From Utricularia gibba (taxonomy: Eukaryota > Streptophyta > Magnoliopsida > Lamiales > Lentibulariaceae): a DNA stretch of 64,000 nucleotides. The notes below the pieces were generated by a model. The model was not told where the DNA came from and ran no database searches. It was given only the letters and a program-made list of their open reading frames with translations. Of this stretch, positions 45,414 to 57,918 are shown one piece after another (the first letter of the stretch is position 1; each line of letters opens with the position of its first letter). Position numbers and translations under genes: made by a program. Location of the stretch: assembly GCA_002189035.1 (NCBI GenBank), contig NEEC01000015.1, forward strand, positions 744,001-808,000. The letters are read 5' to 3'.

Positions 45414-47126
45414 TCACCAGTAGACTTCTGGGTCATCCATGTTCGGAGTCAGCATTGTGTTTCTGGCGTGAAATCCATTCTCGCTACGGATTCCGAAAGA
45501 TGGAGATTTCTTGAGCTTAGTCGCATCGTCGCCATTGAATCGCCAGTCCAGCTTCCCATCCGGAGATCCCCACTCGGATGGAATTGAGTGCACGGGGGAA
45601 TTGGCTGAGCATGAGAGGGAATAGCGGCCGGGATCGATGAAGCTCTGACTTCGTTTGGACAGAGCTGAAGATCTTGAATTCAAGATGGCGGCCGCCATTG
45701 CTGAGGAAGAGTCGAAAGCATAGTTTCTTGGTTGTGCAGATGAGATGCTTGAGGGAAAGCTCGATCGGAGGTGGTTCATGTTCTGCCGGTATGCTGGAGA
45801 TTGCACCTGAGGGGACGAGTTGGAGCTGAATTTTGGAGATAATCCCTGCATCTGTGAGATCAGAGACTGGTCATACGAACCAAAAAGTTCATCAAGATTG
45901 CCTTGCTTCAGCTCTCCCCCAGCTCCCATTCTGCTGTATGGAGAAGAGATGTTCCCCATTTCCTCGAATCCCAGAACTTTCATATCTAAATCCGCATCCC
46001 TTGCACTCAGGGTCGCCTTCAATCGGCTCCCCGGAAGCTGCAGAGCCGGAGGAGTGGTATTGATCTTGCTCTGCCAGAGCGAACCCCCTACGATCGGAGA
46101 CGAACCTGGTGAACCAAGAGGCAGTTGACTCAAATCCAAACCAGTAGAGGCGTACGACTGCCGGAGCTCTTCGGGCTTGTGAGCGAAGAAGCAAACTTTC
46201 CTCGAGCAACCAGTTTCATCCTTACAGAGACGTGTTCTGTATTGAGCGGGATGAAGCCATGATTCGAAAACACCATGAGCATATTCACAGTTGTCTCCTT
46301 TCACGCAAGTTCCCTTCTTGAATTCAGGACAAGGAACACAACTATAATGATACTTCCTCAGATCCCGGCGCCGTGCGTTCTCGCCGGGGTGAACAAACGG
46401 ACACTCCGTCCAGTCATGAGAATAAGCTCTAGAACAAGGCTTCACCTTAAAACTGTACATTCTGAACTCATCAGTGCCATAAATCCCATCGTTTATATCA
46501 GGCAAGGATATGTCAAAAGGATATTCTTTCTTCTTCTGTATTGCTATTTCTTCTTCTGCTTCCTCCTCCTCGTCCAATTCGCAATCGCCGGCGACCCCAT
46601 TCAACAGCATCTCCAACTTTTTCCTGCTCAACAATTGAGAAGACCTTTTCACACAAGGAGCCATCAAATCTCCAGCTCTTTTCCCCTTCAAATCCAAAGC
46701 GTCAACATCACCCGCGGCGTTGATCAGAATATTAACGACCTCCAAGGATGACCACGAACCGCCTGCGGCGGCGCAATGAAGGGCGGTGGCGCCGTCGGAG
46801 CCGGAAGCTCTATTGACATCAACTTTGCCTGATTCAACTAAATATTTGAGAATCGATAAGCTCCCATATAAAGACGCAACCATGAGAGGGGTTCTTTCTT
46901 CAAACCCCATCCTGTTTGAACCTAACCTTCTACAGTACCAAAATCCCATTTCATCTAAAGAAGAACCCATCTCGATTTCATGGAGAAACCCTGACAGATC
47001 ATCAAACGCAGCTAATTCAAGCAAAACAGTGCAATATTTCCGAGCTTCTCCCCCTTGTTCAACTTGAAATTCAGCCTCCATCTCCGAATTATAACCGTTG
47101 CTTTCACTCTTCCCACCTCCACACAT
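45414..47126 (-). CDS. CCCH tandem zinc-finger protein with ankyrin repeats (RR-TZF type)
   Basis: Single coding exon, 570 aa from [10 protein letters not shown]. The Met 7 codons upstream (47147) is preceded by nothing family-like, and a splice acceptor (CGTTCCAG) lies between the two, so a leader intron probably ends at 47134 and MCGGG is the start. Ankyrin repeats cover about residues 75-170 ([27 protein letters not shown]). Then the arginine-rich and tandem zinc-finger region: [58 protein letters not shown]. Such proteins bind AU-rich mRNA, shuttle between nucleus and cytoplasm and act in salt, pathogen and ABA responses. The frame ends DDPEVYW-stop, where relatives continue with WV; a G missing from TGG(G)TGAAG is possible. 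Arabidopsis match: At2g40140 (CZF1). Confidence 0.9.
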   Translation of the reverse strand: MCGGGKSESNGYNSEMEAEFQVEQGGEARKYCTVLLELAAFDDLSGFLHEIEMGSSLDEMGFWYCRRLGSNRMGFEERTPLMVASLYGSLSILKYLVESGKVDVNRASGSDGATALHCAAAGGSWSSLEVVNILINAAGDVDALDLKGKRAGDLMAPCVKRSSQLLSRKKLEMLLNGVAGDCELDEEEEAEEEIAIQKKKEYPFDISLPDINDGIYGTDEFRMYSFKVKPCSRAYSHDWTECPFVHPGENARRRDLRKYHYSCVPCPEFKKGTCVKGDNCEYAHGVFESWLHPAQYRTRLCKDETGCSRKVCFFAHKPEELRQSYASTGLDLSQLPLGSPGSSPIVGGSLWQSKINTTPPALQLPGSRLKATLSARDADLDMKVLGFEEMGNISSPYSRMGAGGELKQGNLDELFGSYDQSLISQMQGLSPKFSSNSSPQVQSPAYRQNMNHLRSSFPSSISSAQPRNYAFDSSSAMAAAILNSRSSALSKRSQSFIDPGRYSLSCSANSPVHSIPSEWGSPDGKLDWRFNGDDATKLKKSPSFGIRSENGFHARNTMLTPNMDDPEVYW

Positions 47127-47134
47127 GAGAATCT

Positions 47135-48576
47135 GGAACGGAAACAAGGAATCGAAAACTAATCACCGCCATATCTACAGCAAAACAAAAAAATCGAAAA
47201 TTTCCATACAAAAGAAAATCCCAGTTGCCCAAAAAGGTCTACAGGATCAAAAATAAAAACCCAGATCACAAAAACAAGAATTGACGACAAGTCGCCGAGA
47301 AACAAACAGGGAAAACAAAACCCACCTCAACTACCAACCAAACAACTACGCACAAAAAAACGGAATCTGAGAAACCAAAAGCTTCGCCCTTCTCACCTCT
47401 CACCAACGAAGACTAAAAGCTCTGAATCTACCACGAAAAAAGCTTTGAACAGAGAATAAATGCCCCGATGTTCACACCTTCACAGTGCAGCCCAAGTTTG
47501 AGAAAAAAAAAAAGCGAAGACTTTAGAGGTACGCGTGAGAGGGGAAGGGCGACTTTTCCTCTCCATTTCTTTATTTTAATGCCGGTTTCCTCCTTTTTTT
47601 TTAAATAATATTTTTAATACCTTTCTATCCTAGAAAATTTTGAAAAGTCTTTCCTTCCTAGGAGTAAAATTTTATTTTATTTCATATGGCCCTTTGGATA
47701 TTAATAAAAATTCAAAAACACTTCCTTTTCCATTCCACAAAGTACACGAGTTCCATTAATCCTTATCATTAATTACTAAATAAGATACTTTCTATAAAAA
47801 TCTTGCACAAGATTCGGATAAACTTTTTGCATGTATTGTTGATTCTGACGTCAGCATCATGTTTCTGTCCAAACTTGGCAAAGGGATAAGAATTGAACAA
47901 TGGACCGACCATGTAGAGTTTGTAATTTTGGCTGTCGTGGCATTTTATTTCGTATTTTGAGAAGCAATAAATAAAGAAAATGATTTATTTAATTAAATTA
48001 AACACCTCCCAAAATGGGGTATAAATGATTATAGATAAGATTTTCTAAAAATGAAATATTGGTTAAATGTAGTTATTAGAAAATGAAGTGCGTCGAAAAT
48101 TACTAGACAAACACCATTTGGGTTTGACAACTTTAGTCAAAAATGGACGGCGAGGGAGACCACGAAATGGACGGCTGCAGATCGGGTCACTTTTGCTTAA
48201 CGGATTCCATCGCACGCATGCATCTTCCATCATAATAAAATTATTATCATCATGACCCCTCATCTCCCCCGACTTTTACTTTTCCTCCACACACGTTTTT
48301 AAATTTTATAATATAATTTACGTTACTTATTATTAGTAATTAAAAAATGATAAAAATGGAAGACATGGTGATTCGAAGAATGAATGATCAATAATTAGGT
48401 TGTAATAAGTTTTAAGTTTATATTAAAATTGTATAACTAATTCCATAGGATTTGAATGAGAATGATTGTAATTTTAAAATAATAATAGAAATGGCTTTTA
48501 ATTTTTTTAAATATAAACAATTTTTGTAAATTCCGGGTTCTAGAATGTACGCTCATCTCTTTGGTTAACAAGGAGG
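47135..48576. other. CCCH gene leader/promoter and intergenic
   Basis: 47135-47540 probably holds the leader intron and first exon of the CCCH gene (balanced composition, pyrimidine-rich on the minus strand). 47570-48540 is AT-rich intergenic DNA up to the 3' end of the kinase gene. Nothing else recognised. Confidence 0.5.
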
Positions 48577-51176
48577 TTACTTTTCCTCAAAACTGGCATC
48601 GTATCGGGTCTCAAACCAGGGGTGGCGCAGCGCTTCCTCCGCCGTCGGCCTTTTCCGTGGATTGACCTCCAGCAAGCACCGCAGGAAATCAAGGAAACCG
48701 GCGTCTGAGATCTGGAGATGCTTCTCCAGAGACGATGCCTCAGGGACGACGTATTCGAGCTCGTCTGTTTCCTGAGGGCATGATTAATTCTTTCAATCAG
48801 GAAGCTCTCACGAATGAAAGAGTTAAGGTTAGGTTTCGAAGATGTCACCTCGCTTAGGAAATAGAGATCGTAGTCATCTGTGAAGTACTTGTGTGTATAT
48901 TGGCCGTTCTGCAGCATGTCTGGTTCCATAGGACCAAGAATTCCGATCATCTGTGCGAGGATAACCGCAACCGCCTCGTTTGCGAAGAGCACCTGGAAGG
49001 CATACTAGTATTAATGATGAACCATATGGATTTCCCATATGAATGTGGATGTAGTAGCTACCTCGCCGGAATACAGCTCTGCTAAAATGCAGCCGATGGA
49101 CCAAAGGTCGATCTTTTGGTCATAGGGGAGGCCTAAAATAATCTCTGGTGCTCTGTAAGAGCGGGATTGTATGTACATTGAAGGACTGTCTGTGAGAAAA
49201 CAACTGCTTCCAAGATCAATAATTTTTATCTCACATCTCCGGTAACTTTTGATGAGAATGTTTTCAGGCTTCAGATCACAATGGATGATGCCCAGACCAT
49301 GAAGGTAGGTCAGTGCTTCTAGACATTGCCTGGTAATTGCCTGTACACAAGCACACGATAAACTCAAATTTTCTGACATTTGTATGGGATGTGATAAGTG
49401 AATTACCTGAAGCCTCTGCATGGTGAAATATGGCTCTCCACCTGATTCCTTGTTGAACTTCTGAAATTCGTATAGGTTTTCTCCCAGAAGCTCGGTGACA
49501 ATAAACAGGTGTTCCTGCAAAAAGTAAAAGGAAATTGAGAGGCTTTCGTACATGTCACTGATGTCTTGACTGAAATCCAGCAGTTTTCGCTACCTGAAAG
49601 TAGAAGTAATCGTAAAGACGCAGAACATGGTATGCGTCATACGGATCATTCTTATTCACGAACTTGAGTAGTTTGATTTCATCCAAGCTCTGATCGAAGA
49701 AGTCCTTGTTATTTTTTATGATTTTCAGGCAAACATCTAGCCCCAGATGAAGATCATGAGCTTGGACCACTTTGCTGAATGCTGCGGCGCCAAGGAATTC
49801 CATGACAAAATATCTACATGCTATAATGCTATTGATCACGATGGGGAAATCCTTGTTCTCCTCGAACCCGGTCCTGTGAATGAACAGCTCAAGTAACTAA
49901 AACATCACATACAGCCAACATGAGAGCATGAGCAGTGCCTTGCTTACCTATTTTTTCTGTGTATGATTCTTAAGTCAAATTCCTCATAATCATCATCATC
50001 ATCATCATCATTTTTATTGTATATCAGAAGCTCGTCAGAAGAACAAACTCCCTCATCTTTTGGCTCTGTGTCAGGCTCATGCCGCTCTCTTCCATTCACC
50101 TCACTTGGTGGAGAGTCGGAGCCCTCATTCACACTGGACCGCATCTCATTTAAACTTGCATCGACTACAAGAGAATTGACAACATTTCTGTTCGAATTAC
50201 ATCTATACAGATTCCCAGCTTCATGTTCTTCGGAATTACTCTGATAAACCAGTATCCCATCATTACAACAAGCACAAAGAGGGGATGAACACCTGTAGTC
50301 ATCCAGATGTTCACCAAGCATCTCATCATTTTCTTGGAGCAGAAAATGTTCTTCCAAGTCAAAGTAATCAGTGAAAGCATGCTCCTTCAACTCCTTTCTC
50401 AAGTTTAATGGCAACGGATCTTGTACATCCTCTCTGGTTCTTTCGGGAAAGACAGTATTCCACAATGGGTCCTCACTCCCCTCCACTTTCATTGTCATAA
50501 CAGACTTATCCTCACTTAGATCACCACCGATTTCTCTACCTACAAAGAGAGTTGGCATAGCATAGTCTTCATCCCTCTCTTTATACCAGAGATGATCATT
50601 TTGCATATCAAAATCAGGAATATCCCTTGCTGTTCCGAACTGAGACATCCCATCGGACGAAGCTTGAGACGGTTGGCAAGTATCATGAACCCCATATGGA
50701 TTTATGAATTCTGGAAATTGCAGAGATGCAAGGGCAATTAGGATTTGGTAAAACTGGCAGAGAAACATCTCTTAAGTGGCTGTGTGAGATAAGCAGTTTC
50801 TATCATAAGGAATGGATCTCCAAAAAAACAGCTGGCGAATTAAAAACTAACAAACGAGAGTTATAGTGAAGGAAAACAAAATGAGTACCGGAAGAGCATA
50901 AACCAGTAGCCGAAGAGCCCAAACTCAGAAACTCTTCCTCTGACGAACCATCTAAGTTCGAATTAAGTTCCCCGGCGGCTGACCTCTCCGTGACAATGGA
51001 ATCCGGAGCGGTGGAGGCGGTTTCGCTACAGGAAAACTGAATCTCTCGGAAAAAGAAGCACTCGGATCAGATTTCTCCAAGACATCCACCATAAGCGCTG
51101 ATTCGCTCTCAGATAAGCGATTCCTCCGCAAGAACTCCAATACCGCCTCCAACTCAATCTCGGCCGCTTGAGCCAT
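48577..51176 (-). CDS. DYRK-like dual-specificity protein kinase; apparent one-base break in exon 1
   Basis: Seven exons: 50889-51176, 49948-50710, 49594-49873, 49407-49514, 49062-49340, 48849-48992 and 48577-48771. The kinase domain begins near FVMEFLGAAAFSKVV. It has the ATP-site VCLKII, the catalytic loop HCDLKPENILI, DLGSS in place of DFG, and the activation-loop YIQSRSYRAPE typical of DYRKs, which autophosphorylate on that Tyr and then act on Ser/Thr. The long N-terminal half is acidic (DDDDDDDYEEFD). In exon 1 the frame opens MAQAAEIELEAVLEFL but runs to a stop at RT. Family text (EEEFLSLGSSATGLCSSG) reads one frame back from about 50990, so one base appears missing, possibly in the GCCGCCGGGG run. 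With frame kept: 685 aa. Arabidopsis match: At2g40120. Confidence 0.9.
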
Positions 51177-51853
51177 GAGGAAAAGGCCTTCCTTCACCAC
51201 AAAACAGACTCAAGTGAACGCCGCGATTTCATGGGTACTTCGGGGCACCCTCTCTGGAGCTTCAAATCGGTGATCGGCAATTTGCATCCGCATATTTGAT
51301 CGCCGCTGTCTCTCTCGCTAGAAAGGTGTGTATTGCATTTCAAGCTTCTTTGCTCGTGGAGACTGGAGAGCGGAGGCGACGGAAAGAGAGAGGACTCGAT
51401 CTACACAGCGACACATCGTTTCTCTTTTTTCTTTTATTTTAATTACTTTACGTATTTAAAATGATTGAATTTTGAAAATAGATCGACAGTTGAAATTTTC
51501 CGGCGGCTAAAATATGGAGATACACGTGGCACAAAACAAGGCCGATCGCTATTGAGGCCCATAAAATTCCCAAGCTCAATTATGTGGAGCCGGCCCATAT
51601 TAAAAAACGATTTAATAAAAATCCTGGATAAATTGGATAATGGTTCAATCCAAAGCATTACAGAGGCCATTCGAGGCTCGGAGCGTGCGTCTCACGCAAG
51701 TTCCATGACCGCTGACTGGTTCTCGTTCTTTTCGTCCAATCGGGTGGACGCTGAATCATTCTTTGACTGTTTCGATTGACTCAATTCCGACACAGGAGCG
51801 ACAAACTTCTACCCCCATCGCGGCGGCATTCTTCGACGGAAGTTGGTGTTGAG
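51177..51853. other. Divergent promoter region
   Basis: It lies between the kinase start (-) and the decayed phosphatase start (+). 51200-51400 is leader-like and pyrimidine-rich on the minus strand. A 104-codon + ORF at 51465-51779 has no recognisable domain. Confidence 0.45.
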
Positions 51854-53214
51854 ATGGCGGCGACGGAGGAATACGAGCCGCTGATGATACATTTGTGGAA
51901 GGTTGGATGGGATGCTTCTCCCAGCTCAGTGGCGCGCCTGTCGTTTACTTGAGTTTGAACTTTAAACCGGACTCCGCGTGACTCTTTGTTTTTTTTTTTT
52001 CCCTCTCTTCAGGGACGTGACAGTTTCAGTTTAATCCCGTGCCGGTGACTGAACTCCATGATATCAGCAATGGAGGGCTGCATTCGCCGGCGGAGTGACA
52101 GATAGGGAATCTTGATGAAACTCCTTTGGAGAGGTTAATGACTAGTTGATTTAGTTTGCTATTAAATAGACTTCGATTTTGGAGAAGGCTGTGAACATTG
52201 TTAGGGTTATTAATCAGTGCTGAGTTAAGTTTCTTGCTATATTATGCAGTGAGTGATCATGAATTTAACGAGTTTTGGAATGTGATGTCTCTTAATTCCT
52301 GCTGATAACGAGATTTTACATGGATTTGGATGATGTTTCTGTTTATGGTCATACCCTTTTTCCATACTCAGGTGGTTCTTGATTTGGATGAAACTTTAGT
52401 ATGCGCTTACGAGCCTTCAAGGTTGCTGGTTAATCTTCGTGATCAAAACACTAAAGGTGGAATCAACTAGTTTGAAATAGGGTGTTTCTCTGCCGAAAAA
52501 AGTGAGTGAAAAGCCTTTTCTGGTGGAGATGAATGACTAGGGAGATTACCCATGCTATCGTTCTTCGTTTTATGACTGGAAAATTCCATATGCACCCACC
52601 CATTCCATGGTTTATTCATCTAAAGTTTTTTGTTTCTTTTGTTGTATTCTTTGATGGATGCTAAAAGATATTGATGGCAAACCATGTGACTGTGTTTGAA
52701 CGTCCTGGTTTGAAGGAATTTTTGAAGCATCTCAACGAATTTGCTGATCTAGTGCTGTTCTTGAAGTTACTTGTTTCTCAACTAGCTCCTGCTCTTGGTT
52801 TGATGCCACTCTTTTTCAACTCATTCAACTCCTGTTCTTGGTAGATAGAATCGATATCAACAATGTGTTCATCCGTAGATCCAACTTGAGCAACTCTATC
52901 AGGTGGTGCTTAATTTTGCAGTCAGTACCGTGATCACTTGCTTGTTGCAGGATCTCCGGCGAGTGGTCATTGAAGACAACAACCCGTTTAGTTTTCCGAT
53001 GCAGCCATCGAATGAAGTCCCCGAGTGCACCATTTTCTCCTGCTCACCCTCAAGACCATCAGGTGCTCCACATTTCCTCCAACAAAGATGATCCCACCAT
53101 TGCTGAAGCACCTGTCTCTGCAGAAAGATACGCCCATTTCTCCGTACCAAGTTCCATATGCCGGAGTGGTTCAAGAAACAGGGAATCCCAGTCGATCAGA
53201 TCGGACAAGACTAA
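51854..53214 (+). pseudogene. HAD/NIF-type (FCP1-like) phosphatase pseudogene
   Basis: Start-like MAATEEYEPLMIHLWK at 51854. The catalytic motif VVLDLDETLVCAYEPSR from 52373, followed by an in-frame TAG at 52468 where relatives have Trp. Then EIDGKP, a frame change, VTVFERPGLKEFLKHLNEFA (52690-52760), a gap, YRDHLLV, RVVIEDNNPFSF (52965) and the family C-terminus MPEWFKKQGIP ending at 53214. Exon order matches At3g55960-type TFIIF-interacting CTD phosphatase-like proteins. The FTAGLEGYARP segment is missing and several frame breaks occur, so this is a true relic, unlike the single-base breaks in neighbouring genes. Confidence 0.85.
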
Positions 53215-53855
53215 CCGTATCTCCCTGGAGGAGCCCAGCCCAGCCCACTGCCAGATTTCAGAGCAGGTATTTTCATATTCAAAGATTGTTAGTTTCTGTA
53301 ACATACCAAATCTCTGACTTTACTATTTTGTATATTCAATTCTTACTTTACATTTTTCATCTCTTACTCTCAACTTCTATATTTAATAATGCCTCATTCC
53401 CACTTTCCTAATTAGCATCAGTTTTCATTGACATGAATTTGTATTCAATCTAATTTCACATCAATTCTTTGGATTTAGATAACCATGAGAAGAAAGTGTA
53501 ATATTTTGACCGAGTCAATGGTACTCGTTCTTCGCCACGACATACTAATAAAATAATATTTTACTTATTACTTAAACAGTGGTTTTAGGAAATAAAAACT
53601 CTACTTTAATCGAGAAATATAAAATTAATTTCCCAGTAAATTACAAAATAATAAAAGAAATAGAAAATAAATTACATTTAATATAATAACATATTTTCCG
53701 TTAGGTTTGTGTTCAGTATGCCAAATTGCATTTATTCGTGCACAATTTTCTCCCTCTATTTTCACACCCGTTCTTTCTCTCTCTCTCGCTCTCGCTCTCG
53801 CCGATGGGATGATTTCATTTTGCATAGCCTTGCTGTTAAGGGTAACATCCTTCCG
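53215..53855. other. Intergenic and promoter of receptor kinase
   Basis: AT-rich at 53300-53700. 53760-53800 has a CT repeat (TTCTTTCTCTCTCTC), common in plant leaders. No gene recognised. Confidence 0.5.
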
Positions 53856-56149
53856 ATGAAGACGCCCAGTTCCGCCTTCGTCGCGGCCGCGGTCTTAATC
53901 CTTTCTGCGTTTGCCCTTCCCCAAACGTCTCCGGATTGGGCGGCTCCGGCGCCACCCTCGCCGTCGTGTTCGGCTCCGCCACCACCGTCTGCACTATAAT
54001 TGCCGGTCACGTTGTCCATAGTATTCAATGCTGGAGCAACGGACGATTGCTGTCGCCGTTACTTCCTGGTGTGTCCTTCGAAGCTATCGCCGGCGGCAGG
54101 GATATTCTTTGCGGCGTCCGCGCCGGCGGATTCGCTATGCTTTGCTGGGACAGGAATTTTTCCCCTAAGAGAATTTACATTAACGATGCTGTAACTTTGA
54201 CTACGCTTGTGGTGGGAGGGAGTCAAATTTGTGGTCTTCGGAATGCAACTGAGAGAAATGTCGTGTGCTGGCGGGGAAATTCCTTGAACTCTTCCCGTCC
54301 ACTACGCGTGGTCTCTTCTGGTTTGCGGTTTTCTTGCGGAGTAACGTTCGATAATCGGGTCTTGTGTTGGGGAGATGAATATGATGGGCTTCCACGGTAT
54401 TTGCAGTCTCAATTTGAGAACTCATCCATGGTGGATATTCAAGTTGGTGGCAGGCATGCCTGCGGATTCAATACTTCTGGATTCGTCGTATGCAGAGGGC
54501 ATAACAACCATGAGCAGATAAATGTGCCTGAAAATTTCCCTTTTCGATACAGAAGCCTATCCCTGGGAGAGAATCATTCCTGCGCCATCACACGATTGAA
54601 TCACACAGTGGTTTGTTGGGGTGCAGATGGTGAATTTTCAAGAATTACTGATGGGGTTTCGTTTGTATCCATTGTTTCTGGTTTAGATTTCACTTGTGGG
54701 CTGACGACGAGTAATTTTTCAGTGATCTGCTGGGGTCTCGGTTGGCCTACAAGGTATGGATTTCATCTTCCCCTGAACCCAACTCTCCCTGCTCCTTGTG
54801 TTGATACACCTTGTGAGTGCAATGTTTACCCTCAATCTCAAAATCTCTGCTCTGGAAATGGTCGCGTTTGCGGTCCCTGTGAGAATGAACCAGTTCCTAT
54901 TTCTCCTGCTCCTTCTCCTCCTCCTCCATCTAGAGGATTAAGGAGAGGGTTGTTGGCATTCGCCATTGTTGGATCTGTTGGTTGTGTAGTAGGTATATGT
55001 TCATTGATCTACTGTTTGTGGAGTAGCAAGAAGAAGATACACAACACTGTGCAGCCCACAATTGCTGGTTCTACTGTTGTAGGACACCATCAATCCAGAG
55101 CCAATCCCTTGTCGCGTTCATCTACCATTAGGAGCCAGGGGTCAATTTTGACGAGGAGACAGCGAAGTGGAACTTCTTCGAAACACGCAGAAAGAGCGGA
55201 GGAGTTCTCTTTCACTCATCTTTCGATGGCGACGGACGATTTCTCCGCCGGGAACAAGATCGGAGCAGGGAGTTATGGAGTTGTCTATTTTGGGAAACTG
55301 ACTGATGGGCGCCAAGTTGCCATCAAACGAAGCGAACTGGGGAAGAGTGGAAAGTTTCAGGAAAAGGAAGCTGCATTTGAATCGGAATTGGAGTTCATGT
55401 CTCGTGTTCATCATAAGAATCTGGTTAGGCTCGTGGGTTTTTGTGATGAAGGGGATGAGAAGATGTTGGTCTATGAATACATGAAAAATGGAGCTCTTTA
55501 TGATCACCTACACGACGAGAAGAAGAGTAGCAGAATGTTGAGTTCATGGAAGACGAGGATCAAGATTTGTTTAGACGCAGCTCGGGGGATCGAGTATCTG
55601 CATAGCTACGCAGTTCCACCGATAATTCATCGAGATATAAAGTCTTCAAACATCCTGATCGATGACACTTGGACCGGAAAAGTATCCGATTTCGGGTTAT
55701 CATTGATGGGTCCGGAGAAAGACGGCGTTTTCAGGTCGATGAAAGCTGCCGGCACGGTGGGGTACATGGATCCGGAGTATTACACGCTGAATCTGTTGAC
55801 GACGAAGAGCGACGTGTACGGTTTCGGTGTCGTGCTGCTTGAAGTGTTGACGGGGAAAAGAGCGATGTTTAGAAATGGGGCGGACGGTTCGCCGATTAGT
55901 GTGGTGGACTTTGCCATCCCGCTGATAATGGCCGGAGAAGTGAAGAGGATTGTGGATCGGCGGGTGGGTATGCCGGAGGCGGAGGCAGAAGCGGTGGAGC
56001 TGCTGGCGTACACGGCAATCCACTGCGTGAATTTGGAAGGCAAAAATCGACCGACGATGGCGGACGTCGTCGGGAACCTGGAACGCGCTTTGGCTCTAAC
56101 TTCCGACATCCGCACCAGCGGCTCCGACAACGACAGTTCTTCAGAATGA
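53856..56149 (+). CDS. CRINKLY4-related receptor-like kinase; apparent one-base break at signal peptide
   Basis: Intronless. MKTPSSAFVAAAVLILSAFA is a signal peptide. The extracellular part has RCC1-like crinkly repeats (about 25-285; IQCWSNG, VVCWRGN, VLCWGDE, VVCWGADG) and a Cys-rich TNFR-like stretch (CVDTPCECNVYPQSQNLCSG). A membrane segment (LLAFAIVGSVGCVVGICSLI) precedes a Ser/Thr kinase with the Lys of QVAIKRSE, HRDIKSSNILID, DFGLSLMGP and GTVGYMDPEYY. Members such as ACR4 act in epidermal and root patterning; the CCR1/2 subgroup fits best here (764 aa if in frame). The signal peptide and the ectodomain (GLGGSGATLAVVF) are one frame apart; a C missing from the run at 53919-53922 would join them as LP.NVSGLGG. 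From the internal Met at 53936 the remaining frame is open. Confidence 0.9.
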
Positions 56150-56718
56150 ATTTAGAAAAACAAATTGAAAAGATATTACATCAAATACCAATCCTTTGAC
56201 TAGGGCTTTCCAATTTAATATTCTGAAAATCTGCGTAAATAATTTTGTAGGGTATAAAATAATAAATATATTTAAAAAATAAGGATATTCTATAAACTGC
56301 ATAAATAAAAAGTATTTTGTTCAACGTGATTCATGAATGCAGGAGTGGGGTGGCCGCCGCGCGGCGGCATGAATGCGGACGCCTCCCCGCCGCCGTGTCC
56401 AATTTCTTCTGTTTCACGTGTCCGTTCGTGTCTACATTGATTATCACATTTTTTTTATTATCTGCCGTTATTTATTACCAGAGGTATGAGTTCAAAACCC
56501 TTTGTCCCTAACACACAATAAATTATTTTAATATGAATGTAATTTTGTAAAAAAATTGGACTAATCTACCCTCGGAAAAAGTTCGTACGTAGTAGCGAGT
56601 TGTCTAAGAAAAGGGGGTGAGTACGATGAGGACATAAGGGTAATACAACACAATTAGATACATGCTACAAAAGGGGGGGGTGAGCGAGGGGGTGATATTA
56701 CAAATTTAACCTTCTTCA
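56150..56718. other. Intergenic between convergent genes
   Basis: 3' regions of the receptor kinase (+) and ELF4 (-). A GC-rich island at 56340-56400 contains CCGCCGCGCGGCGGC, a short perfect inverted repeat, but no gene. The rest is AT-rich. Confidence 0.45.
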
Positions 56719-57039
56719 TCAGCGGCTGTTGCTGTCTCTGCGCGGACACCTACCGGAGATGTCGTCGGAGAGATTGGAGTAAAGCGACATAACTTTGGAC
56801 ATATTCCCGTTGATCTCTTGGATCAAGGCGACGTTCTTGACCATATTCCCTTTGATCTTGGACTGCTGATTCTGGTTCACTTGATGGATCAGCGTTCGAT
56901 TCCGATCTAGCACCGACTGAACCTCGCCGAAGACGTTGGTGAAGGCTGCCCAGGCGGCGGGATCTCCGTCGAGATCTTCACCGTCTTCCACGCTGACGGC
57001 GGGGTAGGAGCGTTGGTTGCCGGAATTCTTGTTCGCCAT
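56719..57039 (-). CDS. ELF4: EARLY FLOWERING 4 (ELF4)
   Basis: Single exon, 106 aa, start MANKNSGNQRSYPAVSVEDG. The DUF1313/ELF4 domain covers about residues 25-90: WAAFTNVFGEVQSVLDRNR, LIHQVNQNQQSK, NMVKNVALIQEINGNMSKV, SLYSNLSDDIS. ELF4 joins ELF3 and LUX in the evening complex, which represses PRR9, PIF and other genes and keeps the circadian clock running; it acts in the nucleus. The open frame extends 39 codons upstream to 57156, but that part has no family similarity, so the later Met is chosen. Length matches the family (about 110 aa). Arabidopsis match: At2g40080. Confidence 0.95.
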   Translation of the reverse strand: MANKNSGNQRSYPAVSVEDGEDLDGDPAAWAAFTNVFGEVQSVLDRNRTLIHQVNQNQQSKIKGNMVKNVALIQEINGNMSKVMSLYSNLSDDISGRCPRRDSNSR

Positions 57040-57159
57040 CGCGGACTGTGTTCGATTTGAGGAGGGGACGAGGAATGGAGGGATTTGAAGAGGAGTTGAT
57101 TTTCCCGGAGTACGTGTTTCCCACCAATTACAGATAAGGTTGCGTATGAATCTCATGCT

Positions 57160-57918
57160 TTCGCCACGCTCTCATGTAGAGCGTCCGCCTCACGCGGCTG
57201 CCCTGTCAGATCATTCTATTTAAAATAATAACATTATTTAATTAATTTCAAGTGTCTTATATTTGAAATATTTCTTCTCTTTTCTGTGAAAAATATCTTT
57301 GACCTAAGGGGGAGAGTGAAGAGAACGCGTTGACGGTGCAAGTGCAATTATGTTCTAGTCATAAATATCTCAGAATCTTTTTTTTATAAAAATAGAAAAG
57401 TGCAGAACTTTTGGGCCCATGCAGGACAGCCCATGACTTTTTAGATATAAAAATCCTATTCCTAACTCAGTTCAATTAAATTTGCAGTTTGACCCCAAAA
57501 CTTTTGCAAATTTCTTCTATGACGACCTTTGTCTGTTCCACCGAAGCACTCGGGATTCCTTTTTTATCTAAAGGGTTGCATGGAAATATCCTGCAATGCT
57601 ACAAGGAAAGTGGAACCTCAAAATATCATTCATCTCCTGCTTTTCTATAGATTCTGCTGCTAAACCTACACACTGGACTTCAAATCCGAATCCATTTACT
57701 TGCAAAAGAGCAGCAAACATGAGAGCCAACATTATTCAGTGGAATGGCTTTCTTTCATTGAAAAGCTCAAGGCTTTAAGATCCAGAGAAAAACACAGGTA
57801 TAGAGCGAACTTTGCATGATAAGGGAAATCGTTCGGACAAGGGGAGAACATATGTGGTCGCCTAAGCTGAGATCAGAGTGAATGTGATCACAGCTGAGGA
57901 GAAGCATAGATATTGTAC
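57160..57918. other. Intergenic: ELF4 promoter and 3' end of esterase gene
   Basis: 57160-57480 is probable ELF4 upstream region (AT-rich, with a TGGGCCCATG block at 57413-57422). 57570-57918 is probably 3' untranslated sequence of the esterase transcript. No gene recognised. Confidence 0.45.

Noticed and set aside
47127-47147. Upstream Met (MFPFQIL) as CCCH start
   Set aside because: It lies across a likely splice acceptor of a leader intron; the family start is MCGG.
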